A stretch of DNA of 64,000 bases from Anaerocolumna xylanovorans DSM 12503 (GTDB lineage Bacteria > Bacillota > Clostridia > Lachnospirales > Lachnospiraceae): the NCBI RefSeq assembly GCF_900143645.1, contig NZ_FRFD01000014.1, positions 62,001 through 126,000 of the forward strand, given 5' to 3'. Positions within the stretch are counted from its first letter, which is position 1. The number at the start of each line of letters is the position of its first letter. Both the position numbers and the translations under genes were made by a program. Positions 26,664 through 35,945 of this stretch are shown here, in pieces. The notes beneath the pieces are model-generated. The model was not told the DNA's origin. It worked only from the letters and a program-made list of their open reading frames with translations, and searched no databases.

Positions 26664-27344
26664 TTATTTTATCACAAAAGCTCCTGCCGTGAAAAGCAGC
26701 CCGATAAATCCGTATAAATAATCCGGCAAACGGAATTTTATTTCTGTAACACTTGTCTTCCTGATCGGATTCTCAATCCCCCTGGTCACTGCTGCAGCGG
26801 ACAATTCTTCCGCTGTTGCAGTTGCCGATATCATGAGGGGAACAATAATTGCTTCTAATTTATCCGCACTCCTTATGTTCCTAAGCTTTATTGCATCTCT
26901 AATATAATGCACTTCCTCTTTTATAGCCGGAAAATACCGTATCGTCACGGATATGGGAATAATCAAATTTTGAGGAATACGCATTTTTCTCATTGCCAGA
27001 ATAAACTGCCGTAAGGATATTACTTTTATCATGAAAGCACCTGCCATAAGACACGGAAACATCCTTCTTGAATAGTTAACCAGAAGGGTAAAGGCCGTAG
27101 TTATTGCCTTAGGCGCAGCCGGAAGCAAAAAGTATTGCAGCAGTAAAATGAATCCATAGGTAAAAATCCACTTAACAGCCATTCTATACTGTCCCATAAA
27201 CAACATGATACACCCTAAAAAGCATATCCAGCCAACCTCTATCCATATGCTGCTCTGAAAAAAAGTAATCAAGTTTGCAAATATCAGCAGCATAAGGCAG
27301 GTTCGTGGATCCAGCACCTTAATTACAGATTCTTTTTCTTTCAT
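26664..27344 (-). CDS. ECF transporter T subunit, system 1
   Basis: 226-residue membrane protein of the EcfT/CbiQ family. It opens with KVLDPRTCLMLLIFANLITF, and membrane helices follow. The cytoplasmic coupling helix contains the signature around EELSAAAVTRGIENP, the Ala-Arg-Gly-like motif that docks on the ATPases (here TRG). I place the start at ATG 27344, which overlaps the stop of the S gene; a TTG nine bases earlier is too close to the ribosome site. Confidence 0.88.
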   Translation of the reverse strand: MKEKESVIKVLDPRTCLMLLIFANLITFFQSSIWIEVGWICFLGCIMLFMGQYRMAVKWIFTYGFILLLQYFLLPAAPKAITTAFTLLVNYSRRMFPCLMAGAFMIKVISLRQFILAMRKMRIPQNLIIPISVTIRYFPAIKEEVHYIRDAIKLRNIRSADKLEAIIVPLMISATATAEELSAAAVTRGIENPIRKTSVTEIKFRLPDYLYGFIGLLFTAGAFVIK

Positions 27345-27345
27345 G

Positions 27346-27951
27346 TTATACAATTCCCGCCTTTATGAAATGCTTCTGGAACATCTTTTTGCTGATTAAC
27401 GATCCTGCGATTGCCCCGATAACCGGTGCAAGGAATAATACCAGCAGCATAGCAGGTGAGGAGAGTTTTTCCAGGGTAGTTATGTATTCTGCCGGCATTC
27501 CCTGCTCACTGATTTGTGATATGAATTTATCATGCATAAGCCAGATTGGCAGGGGAGAACCGGTCATTCCAAGCGAAAAACAGATAAAGGCAAGAAGATT
27601 TCCTTTAAAAGTGCTATAGCCGCTTAATGAACGAACTGCTTCACCCAGAATACAGCTGGCAGCAAAAGTTACTAGTATCACAACTGTGAACATGCCTGTA
27701 ACAAAGTAAATCAAACCTGTTATAGTTCCCATTAAAATAACAGCTCCCATCTTTTGAACCTTTGAACACATAAGCATAAATGGAATTCCTGTAAGCAATG
27801 CGATAAATCCGGGCATGAGTATCCACATCATGGGATGCAGTCCGCCCATAAGCATAAAAATAAAATTGATAACAAAGTAAATTGCGGAAAAAATACCAAT
27901 TGTAATGAGATCCTTTCCTTTTAAACTTCCCTTACCTGATGATTGAGCCAT
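27346..27951 (-). CDS. ECF transporter S component (Trep_Strep/MptD-like), system 1
   Basis: 201-residue membrane protein with six hydrophobic segments. It starts with KGKDLITIGIFSAIYFVINF, the typical S-component opening, and ends with positive residues (SKKMFQKHF). The pattern fits the Trep_Strep group (TIGR02185, MptD family), usually coded beside YbtPQ-like ABC pairs. Substrate is unassigned in this group; metal chelates or haem have been suggested for relatives. The start is ATG 27951 behind AGGAGG. An operator is 19 bp upstream. Confidence 0.82.
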   Translation of the reverse strand: MAQSSGKGSLKGKDLITIGIFSAIYFVINFIFMLMGGLHPMMWILMPGFIALLTGIPFMLMCSKVQKMGAVILMGTITGLIYFVTGMFTVVILVTFAASCILGEAVRSLSGYSTFKGNLLAFICFSLGMTGSPLPIWLMHDKFISQISEQGMPAEYITTLEKLSSPAMLLVLFLAPVIGAIAGSLISKKMFQKHFIKAGIV

Positions 27952-27969
27952 TTCTAATTCCTCCTACCG

Positions 27970-27985
27970 ATTAGTTTAAACTAAC
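27970..27985. promoter_or_regulatory. GTTAG-N6-CTAAC operator, site B
   Basis: ATTAG-TTTAAA-CTAAC, with a perfect 14-bp inner palindrome TTAGTTTAAACTAA, directly before the ECF system 1 S gene. Confidence 0.62.
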
Positions 27986-28069
27986 TATTGTTGAAAATAA
28001 AAACGCCGTAAAAGCGTTCCCATTTTCAAATAGTAATAAAAGAAGTAAGAAATATCTGTCCCGATTAGA

Positions 28070-28320
28070 CTTTTCTGTCCCATTCAGACATGGTTATTTT
28101 ATGTTTCCAGGTATATACAGTCTTATGTGAATTTCTTGAATTCAGTTCCTTACTGCTGGTGTCCATGACCGGCATATTCGTTACATTTTCTAAGCGGTCA
28201 AGCTCTTTGCGCCATCCCCCATCTGCTTCATTTTCGCATATACCGCACCCTCTTTTCTTCCACGGAAAAAGCACGCATGACTGCAATTCCACGAATATAT
28301 TCCAAGCATAGAAATGAACC
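28070..28320 (-). pseudogene. Remnant of an ABC exporter-fold half transporter
   Basis: Two pieces in different frames match the family. LEYIRGIAVMRAFSVEEKRVRY aligns to EYIRGLAVVKSFG of the intact genes, and LDRLENVTNMPVMDTSSKEL aligns to LDKLEDMEKAPFLDKDGKE, the linker before the ATPase. The piece between them (two membrane helices) and everything after are missing. It lies between the two ECF operons, so the island once held another ABC gene here. Confidence 0.6.
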
Positions 28321-28382
28321 AGTATGTCTTGACACACACTGGTTCATCTCCGAATTATATCCATTTTCTGTGCTTTCTGAAT

Positions 28383-29780
28383 TTATGCCTCCAATTGCAG
28401 TATTCTGGTACATGCTTCTGCCATCAATTCAGCGTCGTGGGTAACGACAAAGATTATTTTACCCATTTTAGCAAGCCTCTTCATAAGTCCTGCAACAGAC
28501 AGCATACTCTCATAATCCAGTCCGCTTGTCGGCTCATCAAATATCAGAATTTCTTTCTTACATATCATACTGACCGCTACCGCAACCCTCTGCTTTTGTC
28601 CTCCTGAGAGCGTATTCGGATGCCGGCTGCGGTATTCTGACAATCCCAGCTCCTGCATTGTCTTAGCCGCCAGTTCATAATCCGGATTTTGGATACCAAA
28701 GCTGCATTCATGTTCCACACTGTCCGCAAAAAGCTGGTAATTCACATCCTGCATTACCATATAGGAATGGGACAGCCTGGCTTTTTCTTTTAATGCAGTA
28801 TTATTCCAGAGTATTTTTCCTGCCAGAGGCTTTAACAGTCCGCAAAGCGTTCTTGAAAAAGTTGATTTTCCAACTCCGTTATGTCCGGTTACTGCAATGA
28901 TATCTCCTGTAAATGCCTTAAAATCAAGCTTGGATAAAACTACTTTTTTCCCATATCCAATAGCCAGGTCTTGAAATTCCAGCATTTCTTCCTTTTTTCC
29001 GCTGCTTTTTCCGTCAATACGCAATAATCCCTTATCCTTTTTATGTTCCATAGAGCGTAGCCCCATATGCTTCCGGTCTTCCATCGCTATCTTAAAAAAT
29101 TCTTCTCCTGTCCATGTATGCTTTAATTCTCCTTTTTCAAGGTAAAAAATACGGTCTGCAAGCCCTCTTAGGTAATAGATACGATGCTCTGCAATGATAA
29201 CTGTTTTCCCCTGCTGCTTTAACAGCGCTATATGCTTTCGCAAATCATCAATTGCATCTTCATCCAGGTTAGAAGACGGTTCATCCAGCAGGTATATATC
29301 CGGATTCATGGCATAAACGGAAGCAAATGCAATTTTTTGTTTTTCTCCTCCTGACAGCGAAAAGATGCTTCGTCCAAGAAGCTTCTCTATTCCAAGCTCC
29401 TCTGCTGTCTGATTAACTCTCTGCTGCATTTGCGTCTGCGGTACTCCATTGTTTTCCATCCCAAAGGCAATTTCTCCGTCAGTATCCATATTGAAAAACT
29501 GTGTCTTTGGATTCTGAAATACAGAACCTGCTTTTTCTGCTATCCGGTAAATCGGTTCTTCCGAAACTTCCCTGCCATCTATCCAAACTTCCCCGCTTAA
29601 CTTTCCGGGAAAGAAAGCAGGAATCAGCCCATTGATTAACCTCGTAACAGTAGTTTTTCCACAGCCGCTGCGTCCTGTAAGAAGAATACACTCTCCTTTT
29701 TTTACCGTAAAATTCAAATCACGCAGTTTTCCCTCTCCTGAGCCTTCATATGCAAAGGATACCTGTTTAAATTCAATCAT
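28383..29780 (-). CDS. ECF transporter double ATPase (A subunit), system 2
   Basis: 465-residue paralogue of the 25267 protein with two ABC domains. The first has Walker A TGRSGCGKTT, signature LSGGEKQ and LLDEPS. The second has GHNGVGKS, LSGGQKQ and IFDEPT. The start is ATG 29780 behind AAGGAGAGG, overlapping the T gene stop by 4 bp (ATGA). A longer frame starting upstream lies inside the T gene and is not needed. Last gene of the S-T-A operon of system 2. Confidence 0.9.
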   Translation of the reverse strand: MIEFKQVSFAYEGSGEGKLRDLNFTVKKGECILLTGRSGCGKTTVTRLINGLIPAFFPGKLSGEVWIDGREVSEEPIYRIAEKAGSVFQNPKTQFFNMDTDGEIAFGMENNGVPQTQMQQRVNQTAEELGIEKLLGRSIFSLSGGEKQKIAFASVYAMNPDIYLLDEPSSNLDEDAIDDLRKHIALLKQQGKTVIIAEHRIYYLRGLADRIFYLEKGELKHTWTGEEFFKIAMEDRKHMGLRSMEHKKDKGLLRIDGKSSGKKEEMLEFQDLAIGYGKKVVLSKLDFKAFTGDIIAVTGHNGVGKSTFSRTLCGLLKPLAGKILWNNTALKEKARLSHSYMVMQDVNYQLFADSVEHECSFGIQNPDYELAAKTMQELGLSEYRSRHPNTLSGGQKQRVAVAVSMICKKEILIFDEPTSGLDYESMLSVAGLMKRLAKMGKIIFVVTHDAELMAEACTRILQLEA

Positions 29781-30481
29781 AACAAGCCTCTCCTTATCAA
29801 CAATCCTATAATGAAATAAATCAGGATAAAGCAAACTGCCAATACATCCTTTACAGAAAAATTTATTTTTGTCAGGCAGGTTCTCGGATTTGGATTCTCA
29901 ATCCCACGGGTTACCGATGCAATCGATAATTCATCTGCCGTATTCGAAGCTGCCATCATCATGGGAACATAGAGACATTCTGCGGTCATAACCGGGTGCA
30001 TAATTGTCCCTTTTAACGAAGGAGAAACATCCCGCATTTTCATGGCATCTGTTATAGAGTTCCAGTCTTCCTTTACAACCGGCAGATAGCGCATCATAAC
30101 GGCAAAGGGAATGACAAAGCTGTCGGGCATATGTATTTTGTAGAGTGCTGCCATAAATTCGCCCGTTTTTGTAGTTGCTATCATAATTCCCGCCATAAAA
30201 CCACAGGGATACACTTTATTTACAAGTCCAAAGAACGCTATGAAAATAGCCTGCCATATTCCTGTCAAATGATAGATGCTAAGCTTTGTAGCAAGAAATA
30301 TCAAACAGTAAGCAATCAGTCCAAAAAAAGTATAACGGTATTGCCCTGACAGCAGACCGAAAACTGCTGCCAGAATAACCAAAAACAATTCATAGGTAAG
30401 AGAGGGTGCAAACATCGTACACAGCACACACATGAAGAGCAGAACCAGCTTTGTACGCGGATCAAAACGGATTGCACTCAT
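29777..30481 (-). CDS. ECF transporter T subunit, system 2
   Basis: 234-residue EcfT/CbiQ-family membrane protein. It begins FDPRTKLVLLFMCVLCTMF and has the coupling motif ADELSIASVTRGIENPNPR near 190. It overlaps the S gene by 4 bp at ATGA, so translation is coupled through S, T and A. It is clearly homologous to the system 1 T subunit but well diverged, so the duplication is not recent. Confidence 0.88.
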   Translation of the reverse strand: MSAIRFDPRTKLVLLFMCVLCTMFAPSLTYELFLVILAAVFGLLSGQYRYTFFGLIAYCLIFLATKLSIYHLTGIWQAIFIAFFGLVNKVYPCGFMAGIMIATTKTGEFMAALYKIHMPDSFVIPFAVMMRYLPVVKEDWNSITDAMKMRDVSPSLKGTIMHPVMTAECLYVPMMMAASNTADELSIASVTRGIENPNPRTCLTKINFSVKDVLAVCFILIYFIIGLLIRRGLL

Positions 30482-31089
30482 GCTGTGATTCCCGCCTTCT
30501 CAAATTGTTTCTTTAAAAGCTTAAGCCCGATTATGGCACTAAAGGCTGCAACTAAGATTGTTCCTCCCAAAATCACCGCCAGCATCCAATTCTGTGCTGC
30601 CGAATTCATGGTATCAATATAGCTTTTTGCTGTTCCCCCGTTCAGCATGTACTGGCTCCATGCTTTTTTATCCGCAAAGTAGCAGATATAAGTCCCTGTT
30701 GCACCAAGACTGATACAGATATAGGCAAGAACATTAAAAACCTTGCTCTTATAATTTTTACTTCCGGCAATAAGGTCTCCTGCAATCCCGCCGATAATAT
30801 AACCAAGATCCATCGCCCAGTGCATTCCTGTTGCAAACCAGATGACGCCGCACAGGATACCCACAATTGCAATGGGACCTCTTTTGGGCACTTTTGCAAT
30901 CAAGAGCATCAATACCGGACCGCCTAAAAGAGCCGAACCTAATGGCATATAGAAAGTAAGAACAGGATTTGGTGCAAAAACAATACCTCCTACTAGCATT
31001 GTAACAAAAAACAGTGCCGTAAAAATCCCGGTTGTGACAAGATCTTTTACCGTAAGACCTTTCCTGTTATAATATGACTGGCTCCTCAT
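30478..31089 (-). CDS. ECF transporter S component (Trep_Strep/MptD-like), system 2
   Basis: 203-residue membrane protein with about six hydrophobic segments. It opens GLTVKDLVTTGIFTALFFVTMLVGG and ends LKLLKKQFEKAGI, parallel to the system 1 S protein (KKMFQKHFIKAGI). It binds the unknown substrate of system 2. The start is ATG 31089 behind AAGGAGG. Its promoter region shares the GTTAG-N6-CTAAC operator and faces the divergent AraC gene. Confidence 0.82.
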   Translation of the reverse strand: MRSQSYYNRKGLTVKDLVTTGIFTALFFVTMLVGGIVFAPNPVLTFYMPLGSALLGGPVLMLLIAKVPKRGPIAIVGILCGVIWFATGMHWAMDLGYIIGGIAGDLIAGSKNYKSKVFNVLAYICISLGATGTYICYFADKKAWSQYMLNGGTAKSYIDTMNSAAQNWMLAVILGGTILVAAFSAIIGLKLLKKQFEKAGITA

Positions 31090-31125
31090 AAGATTATCCT
31101 CCTTGTGTTATGCACTACGATTGAC

Positions 31126-31147
31126 GTTATTGCAATAACATGTTATT
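31126..31147. promoter_or_regulatory. Two overlapping perfect palindromes
   Basis: GTTATTGCAATAAC (31126-31139) and AATAACATGTTATT (31134-31147) overlap by six bases, between the ECF system 2 S gene and the AraC gene. They are candidate binding sites for a second regulator beside operator site C. Confidence 0.5.
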
Positions 31148-31152
31148 ATTTA

Positions 31153-31168
31153 GTTAGTCGTTTCTAAC
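31153..31168. promoter_or_regulatory. GTTAG-N6-CTAAC operator, site C
   Basis: GTTAG-TCGTTT-CTAAC in the divergent promoter region. On the minus strand it sits over TTAGAA-16-TAACAT, the same placement as site A. Confidence 0.65.
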
Positions 31169-31316
31169 TCCCATAACAAGATAGCATAATCAAATTGCTG
31201 TTTCAATATCACCCTCTCACTTTCGGCTAATCGTGATGGTAATACGTCCGATTGAGGTACACAAAATAATAAAATTTATAGCAAATCATAGTTTACTATT
31301 CAGGAAAGAGGTTAAC

Positions 31317-32276
31317 ATGAAAGATAGCCTGAATGAATTTTACAGCTCCCTGCTCACAGAGCGTGGATTTCTCCCGGTACCTTCCGGATCCAAATTCAGC
31401 ACTTTGGGGCAAACCTTTGCTTTGTCTTCTGAAACCGGCAATGGCTACTACTGGGTTTATACGGAAAAAGATTTATTTGATATTAAGATACATGATTTTT
31501 ATTTCCATGAAGACTATATATTTGAATGTAATATGCCGGAATGCTTAAGTGTTACTTATTACTATTCCATTTCCGGGCACGAATTAAATCCCTACCGGCG
31601 TATTAACGCAAACTGCGTCAAAAGCTATCTTGGCGGATATACTCCCTATAAAGCAATGATACATAAAAAAATACCGGTTAAATCCGTGGGCATCGAAATC
31701 CTGCCGGAATACTATAATAATTATTTAAAAGAAAAATATCCTGCAGAATATATCAGCCCTTATAAAGCCTTTTGTGCAATCGATGAAACTTCCAGCTTTC
31801 CTGAAATGACATTTCTCTTAAACCAGGTCTGGGATTACCGGGGCAGCGGTATCAGTGCCAAACTCTTCTACGAAGCCAAGGTTGCTGAAGCAGTTTCTCT
31901 TGTGGTTGAGCGTTTTCACAAGCTGTCTTCTTCGCCAAAGCATCTCTCCAAGAAGGACCTGGAACAGCTTCATAATGTTACCGCCTATATCAACGACCAC
32001 GCAGCTTTTCCTTTACCTTTAGACCAACTGGCTAAGATTGCCTGTATGGGAATAACAAAGCTAAAGCAAACCTTTAAACAGGTAAACGGCTGCACTATTA
32101 CAGAATACATCCAGCAGCAGCGCATGGAGCAGGCTGAGTTTTTGCTATCCCATACGGATTTAAGCATCTCCCAGATTTCCCAGACGGTGGGGTATTCTAA
32201 TGCAAGCCGTTTTGCAGAGCTATTTCAGAGAAATGTAGGCATCCTGCCCGGAGAGTACCGGAAAATTATGAATTAA
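31317..32276 (+). CDS. AraC-family regulator
   Basis: 319-residue regulator. The start is ATG 31317 behind GGAAAGAGG; an in-frame ATG 84 bp earlier has no ribosome site. The C-terminal AraC domain includes LPLDQLAKIACMGITKLKQTFK and LSISQISQTVGYSNASRFAELFQ, ending GEYR. The N-terminal region carries ETGNGYYWVYTEKD, matching AGKGYYWVYGYSDQ of the AraC protein at 19032. The pair thus looks like paralogues, each placed divergently beside one transport operon. Confidence 0.87.
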   Translation: MKDSLNEFYSSLLTERGFLPVPSGSKFSTLGQTFALSSETGNGYYWVYTEKDLFDIKIHDFYFHEDYIFECNMPECLSVTYYYSISGHELNPYRRINANCVKSYLGGYTPYKAMIHKKIPVKSVGIEILPEYYNNYLKEKYPAEYISPYKAFCAIDETSSFPEMTFLLNQVWDYRGSGISAKLFYEAKVAEAVSLVVERFHKLSSSPKHLSKKDLEQLHNVTAYINDHAAFPLPLDQLAKIACMGITKLKQTFKQVNGCTITEYIQQQRMEQAEFLLSHTDLSISQISQTVGYSNASRFAELFQRNVGILPGEYRKIMN

Positions 32277-32309
32277 CGGCTTGCAGATGTGGCACTGCCA
32301 TGCCTTCCT

Positions 32310-32455
32310 TCGTACACCTCAAGTTTGTGCCGAGGATTTCGCAGGCACAAACTTGTGCGAAATGTTTTTTGATTCACACTAACACCCATGCATTTCGCAA
32401 GTTTACTTGCGAAACTGCCTAAATCAAAAGTGAAAAATGCTTTCTATTTTTCACA
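32310..32455. repeat. Hairpin cluster containing dispersed repeat copy 3
   Basis: AAGTTTGTGCC (32321) pairs perfectly with GGCACAAACTT (32344). Then comes CCCATGCATTTCGCAA (32385-32400) leading into the perfect inverted repeat TTTCGCAAG-TTTA-CTTGCGAAA, and ACTGCCTAAAT with a GAAAAATGC...TTTTTCAC tail as in copy 2. It occupies the gap between the convergent AraC and ABC genes and may serve as a terminator-like or mRNA 3'-end structure, although no clean T-run follows. Confidence 0.6.
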
Positions 32456-34184
32456 CTACTCCCCAGGAGGCTGCTTCTTTTCTTTCGCTTACAAACCTCT
32501 TATAGATACCTTCTTCCTTTATTAATTCATCGTGCTTTCCCTTCTGCACAATACGTCCATCATCTACTACCAGTATCTGGTCTGCATGGCGTACTGTTTT
32601 CAGGCGGTGGGCAATCATGATAACTGTTTTATCTCTGGTCAGCTGCTCAAATGCCCTCTGCAGACGGTCTTCATTTTCCGGATCCACATTTGCAGTTGCT
32701 TCATCAAAAATGATAATCGGAGCATTCTTTAAAATAGCTCTTGCTATGGATATTCTCTGCTTTTCACCGCCGGAAAGGGCGAATCCATTTTCTCCGATTA
32801 CCGTATCGTAATTCTGGGGCAGCTGCATGATAAACTCGTGACAGCAGGCTTTCTCTGCCGCTGCTATCACTTCCTTTCTGGTTGCCTTTGGATTTCCAAA
32901 GCGGATATTATTTTCAATTGTATCCTGGAACAGATACACATTCTGAAACACCATACTTATCTGGCTCATTAAAGATTCCAGTGTATATTCCCGTATGTCT
33001 GTTTTCCCTATGCAAATTTTTCCACCATCTACGTCCCAGAATCTTGCAATAAGGCTGCATATTGTTGTCTTGCCGGAACCGCTCGGCCCGATAATTGCAG
33101 TCATTGTTTTGTCTTTCATACTGACACTGACATCCTTTAAAATCTGACGCTGTTCATAGGAAAAATCTACGTGCTCTAAAATAATATCATGGGTCTCTGG
33201 CATTTGTTCTTTTCCCTTTTCATCCATAACCGGCGTATCATCCATTTGATTTGCCTGCTCAATAGAGCTTCCGCAAACACGAAGAATTGCTACTCCATGC
33301 CCCGCAGACTCTATTTGTTCAAAGATAATAAAGGATATGACAATAAACATAAGCGCATAGGTAAGCTCCATAGTTCCGTCAAAATAAAACAGCAGGGCAG
33401 CCGCCATCATGATTACACTGAAAATTCTTAAAATAGATTCCTGCATAATGTTATACGGTGTCAGCAGCTTTTCCATGGCAAGGTTGGTATTTTTACTGCT
33501 CTCGATAGCACGGTCAATCTTTTTATCATCTATCCTGGTCAAATTAAAGGACTTTACAATACTCATTCCCTGAATTGTTTCCAGAACTTTTTCTACAAGT
33601 TCGGCTTGTGCCTTCTGCCTTTTGGGGGCAGTATTCCGTGATTTCTTCTCCATGGAAGAAGTCACTATACAAAACAGCACAATCCCAACCACTGCAATTA
33701 GTCCCATTCTCCAGTCAAAAACCAGCATGTAGGCTGTAAATACAACGGTGGTGATAAATCCGCTTAATGTCAATACCATAACCATCGGTGCAGTCATCTC
33801 CACATCAGAAAGAACCGTTGTGCAGATACCGGTAATATTACCAAGGCTGCTCTGGTTAAAAAATCCCATTGGTATCAGCTTCATCTTATTGCCGATATAG
33901 ACCCTTTTATTGGCAGCCATAAAATAACCTGCATGTGTCTGCTGCAGCTGTGAAAAATAGTTTGTGGCAATCTTTCCCGCAATGCTGATAACCATCAATA
34001 TCAGAATATACCATATTATTTTTTTATCCACAGTTTTCGATACCAGCGCCTGTATTGTCAAAAAAATCGCACCAATCTGGAGCATATGGAATACAGCATT
34101 CAAAAATCCCACTGCAACTGATTTCTTAATGTTCTTTTGTTCTTCCCCTGCAAACCGCCAGATTTTTTTAAATATCTCTATCAT
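32451..34184 (-). CDS. ABC exporter-fold half transporter
   Basis: 577-residue half transporter. Membrane helices lie at ~15-290. The ATPase has Walker A GPSGSGKTT, signature LSGGEKQ, Walker B IIIFDEAT and AHRL. The start is ATG 34184, overlapping the stop of the partner by 4 bp (ATGA). It is a paralogue of the 20512 gene. The operon is TetR-ABC-ABC on the minus strand. Confidence 0.88.
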   Translation of the reverse strand: MIEIFKKIWRFAGEEQKNIKKSVAVGFLNAVFHMLQIGAIFLTIQALVSKTVDKKIIWYILILMVISIAGKIATNYFSQLQQTHAGYFMAANKRVYIGNKMKLIPMGFFNQSSLGNITGICTTVLSDVEMTAPMVMVLTLSGFITTVVFTAYMLVFDWRMGLIAVVGIVLFCIVTSSMEKKSRNTAPKRQKAQAELVEKVLETIQGMSIVKSFNLTRIDDKKIDRAIESSKNTNLAMEKLLTPYNIMQESILRIFSVIMMAAALLFYFDGTMELTYALMFIVISFIIFEQIESAGHGVAILRVCGSSIEQANQMDDTPVMDEKGKEQMPETHDIILEHVDFSYEQRQILKDVSVSMKDKTMTAIIGPSGSGKTTICSLIARFWDVDGGKICIGKTDIREYTLESLMSQISMVFQNVYLFQDTIENNIRFGNPKATRKEVIAAAEKACCHEFIMQLPQNYDTVIGENGFALSGGEKQRISIARAILKNAPIIIFDEATANVDPENEDRLQRAFEQLTRDKTVIMIAHRLKTVRHADQILVVDDGRIVQKGKHDELIKEEGIYKRFVSERKEAASWGVV

Positions 34185-35932
34185 GCCTCTTCACCATCCT
34201 TTACTCCAATATGTGCTTCCCACATTTTCCGGTAAAGCCCGGATTCTTCTAACAGCTGTGTATGGGTGCCCTTTGCAGGGATACTTCCCTGATCCACAAG
34301 CAGAATCTGGTGTGCACCTGTTATAGTAGACAGACGGTGTGCTATTATAATCAATGTTTTTCCCTGCACCAGCTTAGAAATAGCTTTCTGGATAACCGCT
34401 TCATTCTCCGGATCAATATACGCTGTCGCTTCATCAAGGATAACGATTGGCGCATCCTTTAACATTGCTCTTGCAATCGCAATTCTTTGCCTTTCACCGC
34501 CGGAAAGATGTGCTCCTCCGCCGCCTACAAGGGTGTCGTATCCATGTTCCAGTCTGCGGATAAATTCGTCACAGCCTGCCTTCTTTGCAGCCTCTTCCAC
34601 TTCTCTGTCCGTAGCATTTTCCCTTCCCATGCGGATGTTTTCACGGATAGAATCATCAAAGAGGAAGTTGTCCTGGGATACATAGGCAATATTGTCTGAT
34701 ATCTGTGCAAGAGGCATCTCTCTGATATCTTTTCCGCCGATAAAGATATTTCCCTCTTCCACATCCCAAAAGCCGGCAATCAGTTTTGTAATTGTTGACT
34801 TTCCGCTTCCGCTTGGACCTACAAAAGCATTCACAGTCCCCTGCCTGATTGTCAGGCTGATATCATTTAATACATTTTTCTTTTCCTCTTCATAGGTAAA
34901 GGAAACATGCTCCATCCTGATATCTGTTCCATTCAGCTTTACCCTCTCTGCCGGATGATACTGCTCCTTGGCATTTAAAATAGTCTCTATGGATTCTATG
35001 ATAGTTCCTGTCTGGGCAAGCGAATCCACATAGTTAGAGGCCGCCATAATCGGTCCTGCAATTCCCATGGACAGGATCATTACCATGATAAAGTCGGAAG
35101 AAGATACACTCCCATTCATATAAAACGCTAACCCCAAAGGTAATACGCCGATTAAAACTGCCGGGCTGATATTTCGATAGCAGGCCGAACCAATCTGGGC
35201 ACTTTTCATCCAGTTATAAAAGAAGCCTGCATTTGCATTGACTGCATCCACATACCCGGCGTAGGCTTCCTTCCCCTGGTTAAATGCTTTTATTACTTCA
35301 ATTCCATTTACATATTCCACAATAGAATCATTCATTTTTTTGCCCACCTGAACCGATTCTTTATACTTTTCCGGATATGTCTTCATGGTGGACATCATAA
35401 AAACCATTCCTATCGGCAGCGTTACTACAGAAATAAGTGCAAGCCTCCAATCAATATAAAACAGGGCAGCCAACAGCACTAAGGGAGCAAGGATATTGGA
35501 TGTCATTTCCGGGAGTAAATGTGCCAGTGTCTTTTCCATGCTCTCAATCTGATCTACCAGTATACTTTTCCACCGTCCTATGGATTGCTCCTGCAGGGTT
35601 CCCATAGACAGGTTGGATAGTTTATGTACACATTTATTTCTCACTTCAGCCAATACAGCAAAGGTGGCAATATGTGACTGAGCAATAGAATATGAGGTAA
35701 GCAGTACTTTTCCTAAGCTTCCTGCCAGGGCCAAAATAAGCCATGGGATACACTTCTTCATATCTGCCGCCCCCTCAATCAGCATAATAATAATTTTCCC
35801 CGCGCAAAAGTATGGGATAAATCCCGCTGCAACACCAAGGACTGCCAATACCATCGATACCTTTAATCTGGTGTGCTGCGATTTTGCCAATAACCATATT
35901 CTCTTCAACGGACTTTCTTTTCTTTGTTCCAT
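34181..35932 (-). CDS. ABC exporter-fold half transporter
   Basis: 583-residue partner of the 32451 gene and paralogue of the 22260 gene. Membrane helices lie at ~25-300. The ATPase carries Walker A GPSGSGKS, signature LSGGERQ, Walker B IVILDEAT followed by AYIDPENE. It starts at ATG 35932 behind AAGGAGG and is preceded by operator site D at 14 bp. The operator lies between it and the TetR gene, so the ABC pair may be transcribed separately from the regulator. Confidence 0.88.
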   Translation of the reverse strand: MEQRKESPLKRIWLLAKSQHTRLKVSMVLAVLGVAAGFIPYFCAGKIIIMLIEGAADMKKCIPWLILALAGSLGKVLLTSYSIAQSHIATFAVLAEVRNKCVHKLSNLSMGTLQEQSIGRWKSILVDQIESMEKTLAHLLPEMTSNILAPLVLLAALFYIDWRLALISVVTLPIGMVFMMSTMKTYPEKYKESVQVGKKMNDSIVEYVNGIEVIKAFNQGKEAYAGYVDAVNANAGFFYNWMKSAQIGSACYRNISPAVLIGVLPLGLAFYMNGSVSSSDFIMVMILSMGIAGPIMAASNYVDSLAQTGTIIESIETILNAKEQYHPAERVKLNGTDIRMEHVSFTYEEEKKNVLNDISLTIRQGTVNAFVGPSGSGKSTITKLIAGFWDVEEGNIFIGGKDIREMPLAQISDNIAYVSQDNFLFDDSIRENIRMGRENATDREVEEAAKKAGCDEFIRRLEHGYDTLVGGGGAHLSGGERQRIAIARAMLKDAPIVILDEATAYIDPENEAVIQKAISKLVQGKTLIIIAHRLSTITGAHQILLVDQGSIPAKGTHTQLLEESGLYRKMWEAHIGVKDGEEA

Positions 35933-35945
35933 AAATCCTCCTTAA

